Source: Synergistaceae bacterium UBA6083 (GTDB lineage: Bacteria; Synergistota; Synergistia; Synergistales; 79-D21). From it: 64,000 nt of DNA. The notes beneath the pieces are model-generated. The model saw only the letters and a list, made by a program, of their open reading frames with translations, was not told the DNA's origin and made no database searches. The position numbers and the translations under genes were made by a program. Location: NCBI GenBank assembly GCA_002436015.1, contig DIXJ01000011.1, positions 82,960-146,959 of the forward strand, read 5' to 3'. Of this stretch, positions 18,809-26,629 are shown piece after piece. Position 1 is the stretch's first letter. Every line of letters begins with the position of its first letter.

Positions 18809-19189
18809 ATGAAAAAAATCGTTTCCACCCAAAGTGCGCCTGCTGCGATAGGGCCCTATAGCCAGGGAGTCTGGTCAGGGGAACTGCTTTTCCTGTCCGG
18901 CCAGATCCCGATCAACCCTGAAAACGGTGCTATGGTGGAGGGGGATGCCGCAGCCCAGGCTGAACAGGTCCTTAAGAATATCGGGGCGATCCTTGCTTCC
19001 CAAGGGCTGACCTTCCGTGATGTTGTCAAGGCGACAGTCTTTTCTACGGATATGGGGACCTTCGCGAGTGTTAACGAGGTCTATGGGCGCTACTTCAAGG
19101 AGGAACCGCCGGCGCGATCCTTCGTGGAAGTCTCGGCGTTGCCGAAGGGGGCCCTCGTCGAAATCGAGGTAGTCGCCAGCCGTTCCTGA
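18809..19189 (+). CDS. ridA: RidA family enamine/imine deaminase
   Basis: A 126-residue YjgF/YER057c/UK114 protein, normally a trimer that hydrolyses reactive 2-aminoacrylate and other imines to 2-oxo acids and ammonia. GPYSQGVWSGELLFLSGQIP and the catalytic arginine in PARSFVEVSALPKGALVEIE are present. The ATG at 18809 is nine bases after GGAAGGAAG. The gene is 62 bases after rqcP and 37 bases before rex, probably in one transcript. Its presence fits active PLP-dependent amino-acid metabolism. Confidence 0.93.
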   Translation: MKKIVSTQSAPAAIGPYSQGVWSGELLFLSGQIPINPENGAMVEGDAAAQAEQVLKNIGAILASQGLTFRDVVKATVFSTDMGTFASVNEVYGRYFKEEPPARSFVEVSALPKGALVEIEVVASRS

Positions 19190-19226
19190 TCAAGTGGTCA
19201 AGTTCCATGATCGGAGGATTGTGTCA

Positions 19227-19853
19227 ATGAAAGTCGCTGAGCCGACAATCGAAAGGCTAGTCCAGTATTACCGGCTCCTGGAACTCCTTCATGAAGAAGG
19301 GAGAAGGGTCGTGTCTTCCCAGGAAATGGGGGAAATGCTCTCCTTGAAAGCGAGCCAGGTTCGCAAGGACCTCTCCTATTTCGGCGAGATCGGCAAGCGT
19401 GGTGTCGGATATCATGTGGAGAAACTTTACGAGCACATCAAGAGCATCCTGTCGACTCCTCGTCTCTGGCGTATTGCCCTCATAGGCGTCGGGCGGCTCG
19501 GGGAGGCCCTTTTGGGGCATAAGGCGTTCCAGAGCAGCAAGTTCAAGGTTTTGGCCCTGTTTGACAATGACCCCCAGAAGGTCGGACGGTCAATCATGGG
19601 AATCCCCTGCTATCCCATAGAAAAGATTACCGAGACGCTCAGGGAGGAGCAGGTGGAGATACTGATCCTGACCGTACCAGCGGCTGCAGCGCAGGGATGT
19701 GTTGACCGAGCCGTTTCGTCGGGGACGATCCGCGGTATCCTGTCCTTTGCCCAGACGGCCGTTATTGTTCCAAAATCCGTGCTGGTCTACCATGTGGATA
19801 TCGCGACGGAACTCGAGAAGCTTCTTTTCTTTCTCAAGCAGCTTGAACGGTAA
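19227..19853 (+). CDS. rex: Redox-sensing transcriptional repressor Rex
   Basis: NADH/NAD+-responsive repressor of fermentation and respiration genes, 208 residues. The N-terminal winged helix contains LSLKASQVRKDLSYFGEIGKRG, the family DNA-recognition segment. The Rossmann domain starts WRIALIGVGRLGEALLGH and includes ALFDNDPQKVG. The C-terminal swapped helix is VYHVDIATELEKLLFFL. The ATG at 19227 is nine bases after GGAGG; the longer frame from 19194 lacks a ribosome site. Its targets cannot be told from the window. Confidence 0.95.
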   Translation: MKVAEPTIERLVQYYRLLELLHEEGRRVVSSQEMGEMLSLKASQVRKDLSYFGEIGKRGVGYHVEKLYEHIKSILSTPRLWRIALIGVGRLGEALLGHKAFQSSKFKVLALFDNDPQKVGRSIMGIPCYPIEKITETLREEQVEILILTVPAAAAQGCVDRAVSSGTIRGILSFAQTAVIVPKSVLVYHVDIATELEKLLFFLKQLER

Positions 19854-19910
19854 AGTCGTGTTAGAATTGTCCATGCCAAAAAACGAGACTGAAGACGGGA
19901 GGCGTTCGGT

Positions 19911-20240
19911 TTGACTGGTGGAGCACAGGGTGGACTCATGGGGATGCTTCTTCCCCTCGCGTTGTTTGTCGTAATTTTTTACTTCCTGATCATCCGTCCC
20001 CAGAAGAAGCGGCAGCGTCAGCACCAGGAGATGCTTGCCTCGATCAAGAGGGGAGACCAGGTTGTAACGGCCGGCGGTTTCTTCGGGATCGTCCGCGAGA
20101 CAAAGGATGACAGCTACATCCTGGAGATCGCCGACGGGGTGAAGGCCCGTATCCTGAAATCCTCCGTGCAGTACAAGAAGAGCGAGGAAGCGGGCAAGAA
20201 GGAAGAGACGCCTGCCGTTGAAGGTATACCCGAAGCGTAA
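19911..20240 (+). CDS. yajC: Preprotein translocase subunit YajC
   Basis: Small inner-membrane accessory of the SecDF complex, 109 residues. One transmembrane helix (MLLPLALFVVIFYFLII) is followed by the hallmark RPQKKRQRQHQEM and the conserved GDQVVTAGGFFGIV. The start is TTG at 19911, eight bases after GGGAGG; an ATG at 19938 would remove the residues before the helix. secD and secF follow, the normal partners. Confidence 0.93.
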   Translation: MTGGAQGGLMGMLLPLALFVVIFYFLIIRPQKKRQRQHQEMLASIKRGDQVVTAGGFFGIVRETKDDSYILEIADGVKARILKSSVQYKKSEEAGKKEETPAVEGIPEA

Positions 20241-20322
20241 AATCCGTGCCGGCAAGAGGAGTGGGTCATTGCGCCTGCTCCCTTTTTTTCTGTCCTGACG
20301 GCTTTATCGAAAAACGGTATTG

Positions 20323-20378
20323 CCGGACAGCGAAAGGCGGAAAAGGGGCGCTTCCAGCCCCCGCCATCGGATGTCCGG
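20323..20378 (+). other. Nested hairpin in the yajC-secD gap
   Basis: Three nested stems can be drawn: outer CCGGACA (20323-20329) with TGTCCGG (20372-20378); middle GGCG (20336-20339) with CGCC (20362-20365); inner GGGGC (20345-20349) with GCCCC (20357-20361) and a seven-base loop. A 6-by-6 internal loop and a five-base GAAAA bulge separate them. No T-run follows. It ends 31 bases before the secD start. The rest of this 169-base gap shows no other feature. Confidence 0.5.
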
Positions 20379-20409
20379 ACTCGAGTTGTTTTCCAAGGAG
20401 GTTTGTCCC

Positions 20410-21801
20410 ATGTTGAAGAGGGATCGCTGGCGGCTGATTCTTGTCGCCGCGGTGATTGTGGCAGGACTTTTTGCAGTGTTCCCAATCCAGGGAAGAGTCC
20501 GGCTCGGTTTGGATCTCAAGGGGGGTGCACATATCGTCCTCCTGGCAAAGGAAACTGCGGAGAGTCCCCTGACCGATGACAGCATCGACCGTTTGATTGC
20601 AGTCCTCCGGAACCGGGTTGACCAGTATGGCGTCACCGAACCGGTTATCCAGAGGCAGGGTAAGGATCGGGTCATATTGGATCTACCAGGAATCCAGGAC
20701 CCGGAAGCTGCCCTTGAGTTGATCGGAAGGACGGCTCTCCTGGAATTCAAGGAGGTTCTCCAGTCCACGGCAGCCGTTCCACCTGCTCCCAACCGGCCCA
20801 ACTATGCAAGTGACGAAGATTTCCTTGCGGCCCAGTCCAGGTGGCAGAAAGCCAAGGGTGAAGTGGATGCCGTCGCGCAGGAACTGAAAGCACGAGTGGC
20901 AAGCACACCCGGCGTCTCCGTCGGAAGGGACAAGGACGGGAGAGCCTATCTATTGGGAAAGACCTACGTGGTCGGGAAAGACCTGAAGGATGCCAAGACG
21001 GGTTTTGACAGCCTCTCGCGGCCGATGGTTTCCCTAAAGTTCAGCCCGGATGGGACGCGGCTTTTCGATGAGGCGACCGCAGGCAACATCGGGCGGCAGA
21101 TCGCCATCGTCCTGGATGGGGAGATCATTTCGGCTCCGGTTGTCCAGGAACGGATCAGCGGCGGAGAAGCCCAAATCACGGGAAGATTCACTGTCGACGA
21201 GGCAAACCGGCTTGCGATCATGCTTCGTGCGGGCGCCCTGCCGGTGCCGGTCGAAGTGGCCGAGAACCGCACGGTTGGCCCGACCCTTGGCTCAGACTCG
21301 ATCCGGTCCGGCCTGAGGGCTGGACTCATCGGTGCCATCCTGGTCCTGATCTTCATGTTGGTCTATTACCGTTTTCTCGGAATCGCGGCGGACATGGCCC
21401 TGAGCGTCGCCCTCCTGCTCGTGTTTGCCGGGCTGATCACTTTCAGGTCCACGCTGACACTGCCAGGTATCGCAGGCATCGTCCTGACCATCGGAATGGC
21501 GGTAGACGGGAATATCCTCATCTACGAACGCATGAAGGAAGAGCTGAGATCAGGCAAGACGCAGCTTGCCGCGCTGGATGCGGGTTTCCGAAAGGCCCTC
21601 ACGACGATTCTCGACTCGAACCTCACGACGCTTATCGCGGCGGCGATTCTCTTCTACTTCGGCAGTGGCCCGATCCGCGGTTTTGCTGTGACGTTGAGCA
21701 TTGGGATCATTTCCAGCGTTTTCTGCAATGTCCTGGTCACCCGGGTCATCCTGCAGTTCCTGCTGGATTTCAACCGAAAAAAGGCCCTCGGGTCGAACTG
21801 A
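20410..21801 (+). CDS. secD: Protein translocase subunit SecD
   Basis: RND-type membrane subunit that uses the proton or sodium gradient to pull proteins out after SecA-driven translocation. The 463 residues begin MLKRDRWRLILVAAVIVAG, followed by GLDLKGGAHIVL and a periplasmic domain (ITGRFTVDEANRLAIMLRAGALPVPVEV). Six predicted helices end with MAVDGNILIYERMKEEL and FAVTLSIGIISSVFCNVLVTR, the family signature. The ATG at 20410 has AAGGAGG upstream; the reading frame upstream of it is not coding. secF starts 13 bases downstream. Confidence 0.96.
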   Translation: MLKRDRWRLILVAAVIVAGLFAVFPIQGRVRLGLDLKGGAHIVLLAKETAESPLTDDSIDRLIAVLRNRVDQYGVTEPVIQRQGKDRVILDLPGIQDPEAALELIGRTALLEFKEVLQSTAAVPPAPNRPNYASDEDFLAAQSRWQKAKGEVDAVAQELKARVASTPGVSVGRDKDGRAYLLGKTYVVGKDLKDAKTGFDSLSRPMVSLKFSPDGTRLFDEATAGNIGRQIAIVLDGEIISAPVVQERISGGEAQITGRFTVDEANRLAIMLRAGALPVPVEVAENRTVGPTLGSDSIRSGLRAGLIGAILVLIFMLVYYRFLGIAADMALSVALLLVFAGLITFRSTLTLPGIAGIVLTIGMAVDGNILIYERMKEELRSGKTQLAALDAGFRKALTTILDSNLTTLIAAAILFYFGSGPIRGFAVTLSIGIISSVFCNVLVTRVILQFLLDFNRKKALGSN

Positions 21802-21814
21802 GGGAGGGACGAGC

Positions 21815-22687
21815 ATGAAGCTGTTTCACGACAAGCGATTCGAATTTATGGCTTTCCGGCGCGTTGCCATGGGCATCAGCATTGCCCTGATCGTTGCAAG
21901 CCTTTTCCTGATCGCATTCAAGGGCTTGAATCTTGGAATCGACTACACGGGGGGCACGCTCCTGCAGGTTGAGTTCCCCGCTGCCGCATCGATCCAGGAG
22001 GCCCGCGAAGCCCTGGGCGCGGTTGGGCAGGAACAGGCCGTCATCCAGGCATACAGCGAACGAGGGATGATCATCCGGCTCAAGGCGGGTGAAGAAACGG
22101 TCGGGCAGCAGGCTAGAGATGCCTTGAGGCAGAAGTTCGGTGAAATCCAGGTCCTGCGGCTGGAAAAAGTCGGGCCGGTTGTCGGTAAGGAATTGACCCG
22201 GGGGGCGCTTGTCGCTCTTGTCCTGGCGCTCGTGGGAATCCTCCTTTACGTTAGCGTCCGGTTCCAGTTCCGATTTGCCGCTGTCAGCGTAGCCGCCCTG
22301 GCCCACGACGCGATCATCGTCACGGGAGCATTTGCCCTTACTGGCCGTGAAATTTCGCTGACTTACATTGCCGCCATCCTGACGGTTGTCGGGTACTCCA
22401 TTAACGATACTATCGTCGTGCTGGACCGGGTCAGGGAGAACTGGGGCAAGATGCGCCAGCTTGGCATCGAGAAGCTGCTGGACGATTCGGTGAACCAGAC
22501 GCTCTCCAGGACGATCAATACTTCCCTTACAACGCTGCTTCCGGTACTTGCGCTCTTCCTTTTCGGGGGGCCGGTCCTTGCCGATTTCTCATTCGCGCTT
22601 CTTGTTGGGCTCATCATCGGGACATACAGCTCGGTTTTCATCGCTTGTGCTCTTATCTGCGAGTGGTACAAGAAATCTCCCCGTTAA
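21815..22687 (+). CDS. secF: Protein translocase subunit SecF
   Basis: Partner of SecD, 290 residues. It contains FKGLNLGIDYTGGTLLQVEF, the SecF signature, then six membrane helices with GYSINDTIVVLDRVRENW and SRTINTSLTTLLPVLALF. The ATG at 21815 follows GAGGGAGGGAC. It is the last gene before a strong terminator, so yajC-secD-secF form the end of a transcription unit. Confidence 0.96.
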   Translation: MKLFHDKRFEFMAFRRVAMGISIALIVASLFLIAFKGLNLGIDYTGGTLLQVEFPAAASIQEAREALGAVGQEQAVIQAYSERGMIIRLKAGEETVGQQARDALRQKFGEIQVLRLEKVGPVVGKELTRGALVALVLALVGILLYVSVRFQFRFAAVSVAALAHDAIIVTGAFALTGREISLTYIAAILTVVGYSINDTIVVLDRVRENWGKMRQLGIEKLLDDSVNQTLSRTINTSLTTLLPVLALFLFGGPVLADFSFALLVGLIIGTYSSVFIACALICEWYKKSPR

Positions 22688-22700
22688 TCCAGGTACAAGG

Positions 22701-22748
22701 CTTAAAACGACAGGGACGGCGCACAAACGCCGTCCCTGTCGTTTTAAG
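22701..22748 (+). terminator. Bidirectional terminator after secF: perfect 21-bp inverted repeat
   Basis: Arms at 22701-22721 and 22728-22748 are fully complementary over 21 bases and close a CACAAA loop. The distal ends are CTTAAAAC and GTTTTAAG, so an A-tract and a T-tract flank the GC core and the structure can terminate in both directions. It ends 45 bases before the next gene. Confidence 0.9.
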
Positions 22749-22793
22749 GCGAGGTTATAATGATGGTGTAGAAGAAGGGAAGGGGGGGAATCG

Positions 22794-23105
22794 ATGGAGA
22801 CGGTCCTGCAATTGCTCATGGAGGGCGTTGGCACGGGTACAGCAGCGCTCGCGATCATGAAGGAAAGCATGAACCCCCTTGTTCAGAGGGGAACTCTCAG
22901 CCAGTCAGACCTGGATGGCCTCCTGCAAGAGGTCGAGCGATCGCTTGCCGAGAGAAGGCAGATGTTGATCGCCGGGTTCCAGAAGGAGCTCCAGCGCCTG
23001 CTAACCCATCTTCCGCTGGTGTCAAAGGAAGAGTTTGCCGAACTTGAGGGGAAGTTGCTTCGTCTTGAGGAACGGCTTGAAAGGCTGGAAACGAAGGGAG
23101 CGTGA
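22794..23105 (+). CDS. Small coiled-coil protein, phasin-like
   Basis: A 103-residue protein with no confident family. It is nearly all helical. The N-terminal part (TVLQLLMEGVGTGTAALAIMKE) is moderately hydrophobic. A charged middle (VERSLAERRQMLIAGFQKEL) leads to a C-terminal leucine coiled coil (LEGKLLRLEERLERLE). The layout resembles PhaF/PhaI-type phasin-like regulators, but the resemblance is weak. A run of Gs lies just before the ATG, and a TATAAT at 22756-22761 may be its -10 box, although I see no -35. It sits three bases from the radical SAM gene and is probably its partner. Confidence 0.65.
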   Translation: METVLQLLMEGVGTGTAALAIMKESMNPLVQRGTLSQSDLDGLLQEVERSLAERRQMLIAGFQKELQRLLTHLPLVSKEEFAELEGKLLRLEERLERLETKGA

Positions 23106-23107
23106 GC

Positions 23108-24538
23108 ATGGTGGGGTTGTCCATGTTCGACCAGGCCAGGGGATTTGTTTCTGCCAGGTTGCTTGATCATTTGGCCAGGGCTATCGAAGATGGTAAAGAG
23201 AAGGACCTTGCCGCCCTTTTCAGTAAGATTTCGACCCTTGCCCCGTCCAGGTACCATAAGGCGGGATTTGAAAAACTCAGCCTGATGGTGCAAGAGAACG
23301 ACCCTTTCGTGGAGGTCTTCAAGAGAACGTTCCGGGAACTTCATCCCCACGTGCGAAAAATGTTCATCGCGAATTTCCTCGTAAATTTCATTGTGCTCGG
23401 CAGGGGTATCCGCGACAGGGAAGAAAAATCCCGGCGCCTTCACCTTCCTAATTTCATGGTAATCAGCCCGACGATGCGCTGCAATCTTCATTGCCGAGGT
23501 TGCTACGCTGCGGAATACGGGAACCAGGAGGAGCTTTCCTTCGACGAACTGGACCGCGTCCTGAAGGAAGCGAAGGCGCTTGGAATGTATTTTTTCACCT
23601 TTTCCGGCGGGGAGTGCTTTGTCAGGGAAGACCTTCTGGACCTGTGGGAAAAGCATGACGATTGCTTCTTCCAGGTTTATACCAACGGGACTCTCCTTGA
23701 TGACGCTTTGGTCGAGAAACTGGTCAGGCTTGGTAATGTCGCTCCGATGGTGTCGATTGAAGGAAGCCGCGCCAGTACCGATCTACGGCGTGGCCCGGGG
23801 ATGTATGACAAGATCCTGTCTTCATTCTCACGCCTTCGGAACGCGGGAGTGCTCTTCGGGTTCAGCGCGACTTACACGCGGGAGAACGCCGAGGAGATCG
23901 CTTCGGATGACTTCATTGACGCGATGATTTCTGCGGGGTGCCTTGTCGGCTGGTTTTTCCAATATATTCCCACGGGGCTTGAGCCGGATATCTCGCTCAT
24001 GGCGAAACCCGAACAGCGGGCTTTCCTCCACGAAAAAGTCGAAGCCTGGCGCACGGAAAAACCCATTTTCATGGGTGATTTCTGGAATGACGGCCCTTAC
24101 GTAGACGGATGCATGGCAGGCGGGGAGCGCTATCTCCACATCATCGCCAACGGGGACGTCGAGCCTTGCGTGTTCGTCCATTTTGCGGTGGATAATATCC
24201 ATGGGAAAACCTTGACGGAGGTCTTTGACAGCCCGTTTTTCAAGGCGATTCGGCAGGCGCAGCCCTATGATGACGATAACCTCCTGAGACCCTGCCTGAT
24301 CATTGATCACCCGCATGTCCTGCGCGAAATTGTCGCGAGTGCGCAAGCCCGCCCGACACACCCGGGAGCGGAGTCTATACTGGAAGAAATGGCTGAAAGC
24401 CTTGATTGCTACGCCACCGGGATGAAAGAGGTTTATGATTCCCTCTGGGAGAGCTCGGGGCGGGCAAAGTACTTGCGAAGTCTCCGGAATGAGGATAAAA
24501 CCGAGGTCCGTGCCCGGATTGGCAGAACATCCCGGTAG
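23108..24538 (+). CDS. Radical SAM/SPASM-domain protein of unknown substrate
   Basis: A 476-residue enzyme predicted to cleave S-adenosylmethionine with a [4Fe-4S] cluster bound by C125, C129 and C132 (CNLHCRGC). FSGGECFVREDL is the usual GGE motif. The C-terminal part reads DGCMAGGERYLHI, GDVEPCVF, RPCLIIDHP and LDCYATG, giving C335, C354, C396 and C434, a SPASM-like set for an auxiliary cluster. An N-terminal helical domain of about 115 residues has no recognised match. The ATG at 23108 is seven bases after AAGGGAG; the overlapping GTG at 23102 is too close to it. The substrate is unknown; peptide or cofactor modification are both possible. Confidence 0.85.
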   Translation: MVGLSMFDQARGFVSARLLDHLARAIEDGKEKDLAALFSKISTLAPSRYHKAGFEKLSLMVQENDPFVEVFKRTFRELHPHVRKMFIANFLVNFIVLGRGIRDREEKSRRLHLPNFMVISPTMRCNLHCRGCYAAEYGNQEELSFDELDRVLKEAKALGMYFFTFSGGECFVREDLLDLWEKHDDCFFQVYTNGTLLDDALVEKLVRLGNVAPMVSIEGSRASTDLRRGPGMYDKILSSFSRLRNAGVLFGFSATYTRENAEEIASDDFIDAMISAGCLVGWFFQYIPTGLEPDISLMAKPEQRAFLHEKVEAWRTEKPIFMGDFWNDGPYVDGCMAGGERYLHIIANGDVEPCVFVHFAVDNIHGKTLTEVFDSPFFKAIRQAQPYDDDNLLRPCLIIDHPHVLREIVASAQARPTHPGAESILEEMAESLDCYATGMKEVYDSLWESSGRAKYLRSLRNEDKTEVRARIGRTSR

Positions 24539-24583
24539 AAGAAATATCTGCGGCCTCGGAGCCGCAAAGAAGGAGGGAACAAT

Positions 24584-24946
24584 GTGAAGAGCTATGCCCT
24601 CGCAATCCTGCTGGCTATGTTGGTGGCGGCCGGTTATGCTTTCCAGAATACGGGAGATGTGGTCGTTCGTTTCATCATTTGGGAAAAGACGCTTCCCCAA
24701 GGGCTTTGGGACATCCTTCTCTTTGCAGCGGGAGGCCTTCTCATGTGGATTGTCTCCCTCGCTTCGCTCATAGAAGTTCGAGGGGCCCTGCGCCGCAAGG
24801 TCAAGGAGCAGGATGAACGGATTCGGGTCCTGGAACAGGAGAAGCAGCAACTGCTCGAAGCTTTTAAGCCAAATGTCGCAAGTGGAGTTCAAGCCGAGCC
24901 CATGGAGATGGAGGGTGGAATTCCCGAAGGCGGGGCCATGCAGTGA
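24584..24946 (+). CDS. LapA-domain (DUF1049) membrane protein
   Basis: A 120-residue inner-membrane protein with two hydrophobic helices (YALAILLAMLVAAGYAF and WDILLFAAGGLLMWIVSLASL) bracketing a short loop with NTGDVVVRFIIWEKTLP. A cytoplasmic coiled coil follows (RRKVKEQDERIRVLEQEKQQLLEAF). This is the LapA/YciS layout; in E. coli LapA works with LapB in LPS assembly control. No lapB is visible. The GTG start follows AGGAGGG. A 6-bp hairpin at 24549-24566 lies just upstream of the ribosome site. Confidence 0.8.
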   Translation: MKSYALAILLAMLVAAGYAFQNTGDVVVRFIIWEKTLPQGLWDILLFAAGGLLMWIVSLASLIEVRGALRRKVKEQDERIRVLEQEKQQLLEAFKPNVASGVQAEPMEMEGGIPEGGAMQ

Positions 24947-26616
24947 TTGCGGGTTTAGACCCCGGTTCTCTCCGGCACTGGCGTGTTGATGACTTTTCAG
25001 CCGACCTCGCAGGCGAGGTCGGCTGCTCTCCATTGGTTGCCGCGATCCTGAGGATGAGAGGGGAAACCGGGAATCAAGGTCTCGGACGCTGGGTTTTCCC
25101 CGATCTCTCTTCACTAATGGATGAACTGGACCTGGGGACGGATGTTTCACTCGCGAAAAAGGTTTTCGAACGTATCGGCCCGGGTACCCGGGTTGTGGTT
25201 TACGGCGACTACGACGTGGATGGAGTTTCAGCGACAACTCTTGCGGCAAGGCTTTGCACAAGAAGGAATGCTGATGTAGGTTATTTTATCCCTCACCGCC
25301 ACCAGGAAGGTTATGGCCTGCACGAACGAGTCGTTCGACGGATTGCCCAGCGGGGGTGTGATGTCCTTGTCGCGGTCGATTGCGGCACTTCAAGCTCTCA
25401 GTCGATCGATACGGCAAAGAGTCTTGGAATGGATGTCATCGTTTTCGATCATCACCTGCCTCAGGAGGGGAATGCAGAGGCCCTATCGGGTGCCGTTATT
25501 GTCAACCCGCAGTTCAAGGGCGGCAAGGAGGCGAAGAGCCTCTGTGGGGCGGCAGTCCTCTGGGCATGGGCCTGGAAGAGTGCTGTGGAACAGAGGGAAT
25601 GGCTTCTGGAGAACCTCGGCCTCGTAGCGCTGGCGACCGTGGCGGATTGCGTTCCTCTCGGTCCACTTAACCGGGCGCTGGTCAGCGAGGGCCTGGCTAA
25701 AATCAGGGAGGGCCGGGAACCCGGGCTCAATGTCCTTTCAAGCCGACTGGGGCTTGATCTTCAGGGTCTGGACAGCGAGTCCCTGGCCATGAAACTGATC
25801 CCATGCCTCAACGCTGCGGGAAGGCTGGAACTGGCTGACCTTTCCGTAAAGGTCCTCTCTTCGGAGCCCCCGGTGGAAAAGTCCGTCGATGAGTTGGTGG
25901 CCTTGAATAGGAAAAGGCAGGGGCTCACGGCAAAGATCATGGAAGAGGCTTCCGTCCTTTTCAACGGGAAGAGGTGCTGCGTGGCAGGAAAGGATGATTG
26001 GCCGGTCGGGGTTCTGAGCGGAGTTGCAAGCCGGATCTGCAGCGAAATCGGTCGTCCCGTCGCCCTGGCGGCAATGGTGGGCTCCGGAATGGTCCGCGGA
26101 ACGTTGCGGGTACCCAAGGGAGGAGATGCGGTTTCCGTTTTGAAGGGGCTTTCCGCGTCCCTCCATGAGTGGGGCGGCCATCGCCAGGCGGCGGGTTTCA
26201 GCGTTAATAGGGAGCAATGGCCCCTGGTCAGGGACACTCTCGAGGTTGTACTTGCCGGGCTAGAGATCCCCGAGGAGGATGCGGTCGATGTACTGGACAT
26301 CCATCCTGCAGACCTTACCCTGGGAAGCCTCGAAGAAATAGAAAAACTGGGGCCTTTTGGCATGGGTAATCCCACCCCACTCTTTTACGTGGACCATAAG
26401 GGGACAGATCGGATATGCGCTCTCGGAAAAACGGGCCAGCACGTACGGATAGCGGCAGGAGACGCTTATATCGTGGCTTTCCGCTCCCCAGACCTGTTGA
26501 AGGATGCAGGTTCAATCGAGGGATGGGTCTACCGGGCGCGAAAGAGTTTCTGGAGAGGGCGGCCACGTGTCGAACTTTTCCTGGAGAAACCGGTACTATC
26601 AAGAGATCCCGGTTAG
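24943..26616 (+). CDS. recJ: Single-stranded-DNA exonuclease RecJ
   Basis: 5'-3' ssDNA exonuclease of recombination and mismatch repair, 557 residues. DHH motifs are intact: YGDYDVDG at residues 87-94 and FDHH at 168-171, with further ligands in AVDCGTSS. The DHHA1 domain includes WGGHRQAAGFS. The C-terminal OB-type region ends in SFWRGRPRVELFLEKP. It starts with GTG in a GTGA overlap with the lapA-like stop and has no clear ribosome site, so it is probably translated by coupling. Confidence 0.94.
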   Translation: MIAGLDPGSLRHWRVDDFSADLAGEVGCSPLVAAILRMRGETGNQGLGRWVFPDLSSLMDELDLGTDVSLAKKVFERIGPGTRVVVYGDYDVDGVSATTLAARLCTRRNADVGYFIPHRHQEGYGLHERVVRRIAQRGCDVLVAVDCGTSSSQSIDTAKSLGMDVIVFDHHLPQEGNAEALSGAVIVNPQFKGGKEAKSLCGAAVLWAWAWKSAVEQREWLLENLGLVALATVADCVPLGPLNRALVSEGLAKIREGREPGLNVLSSRLGLDLQGLDSESLAMKLIPCLNAAGRLELADLSVKVLSSEPPVEKSVDELVALNRKRQGLTAKIMEEASVLFNGKRCCVAGKDDWPVGVLSGVASRICSEIGRPVALAAMVGSGMVRGTLRVPKGGDAVSVLKGLSASLHEWGGHRQAAGFSVNREQWPLVRDTLEVVLAGLEIPEEDAVDVLDIHPADLTLGSLEEIEKLGPFGMGNPTPLFYVDHKGTDRICALGKTGQHVRIAAGDAYIVAFRSPDLLKDAGSIEGWVYRARKSFWRGRPRVELFLEKPVLSRDPG

Positions 26617-26629
26617 GAGGTGACCCCGC

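Noticed and set aside
22733..22761. A promoter for the coiled-coil gene with TATAAT at 22756-22761
   Set aside because: The -10 is perfect, but no -35 is visible at 16-18 bases and the region overlaps the terminator arm, so I did not list it as a promoter.
24549..24566. Hairpin TGCGGC/GCCGCA before the lapA-like gene
   Set aside because: Only 6 bp with no T-run; likely incidental, and mentioned only in the gene entry.
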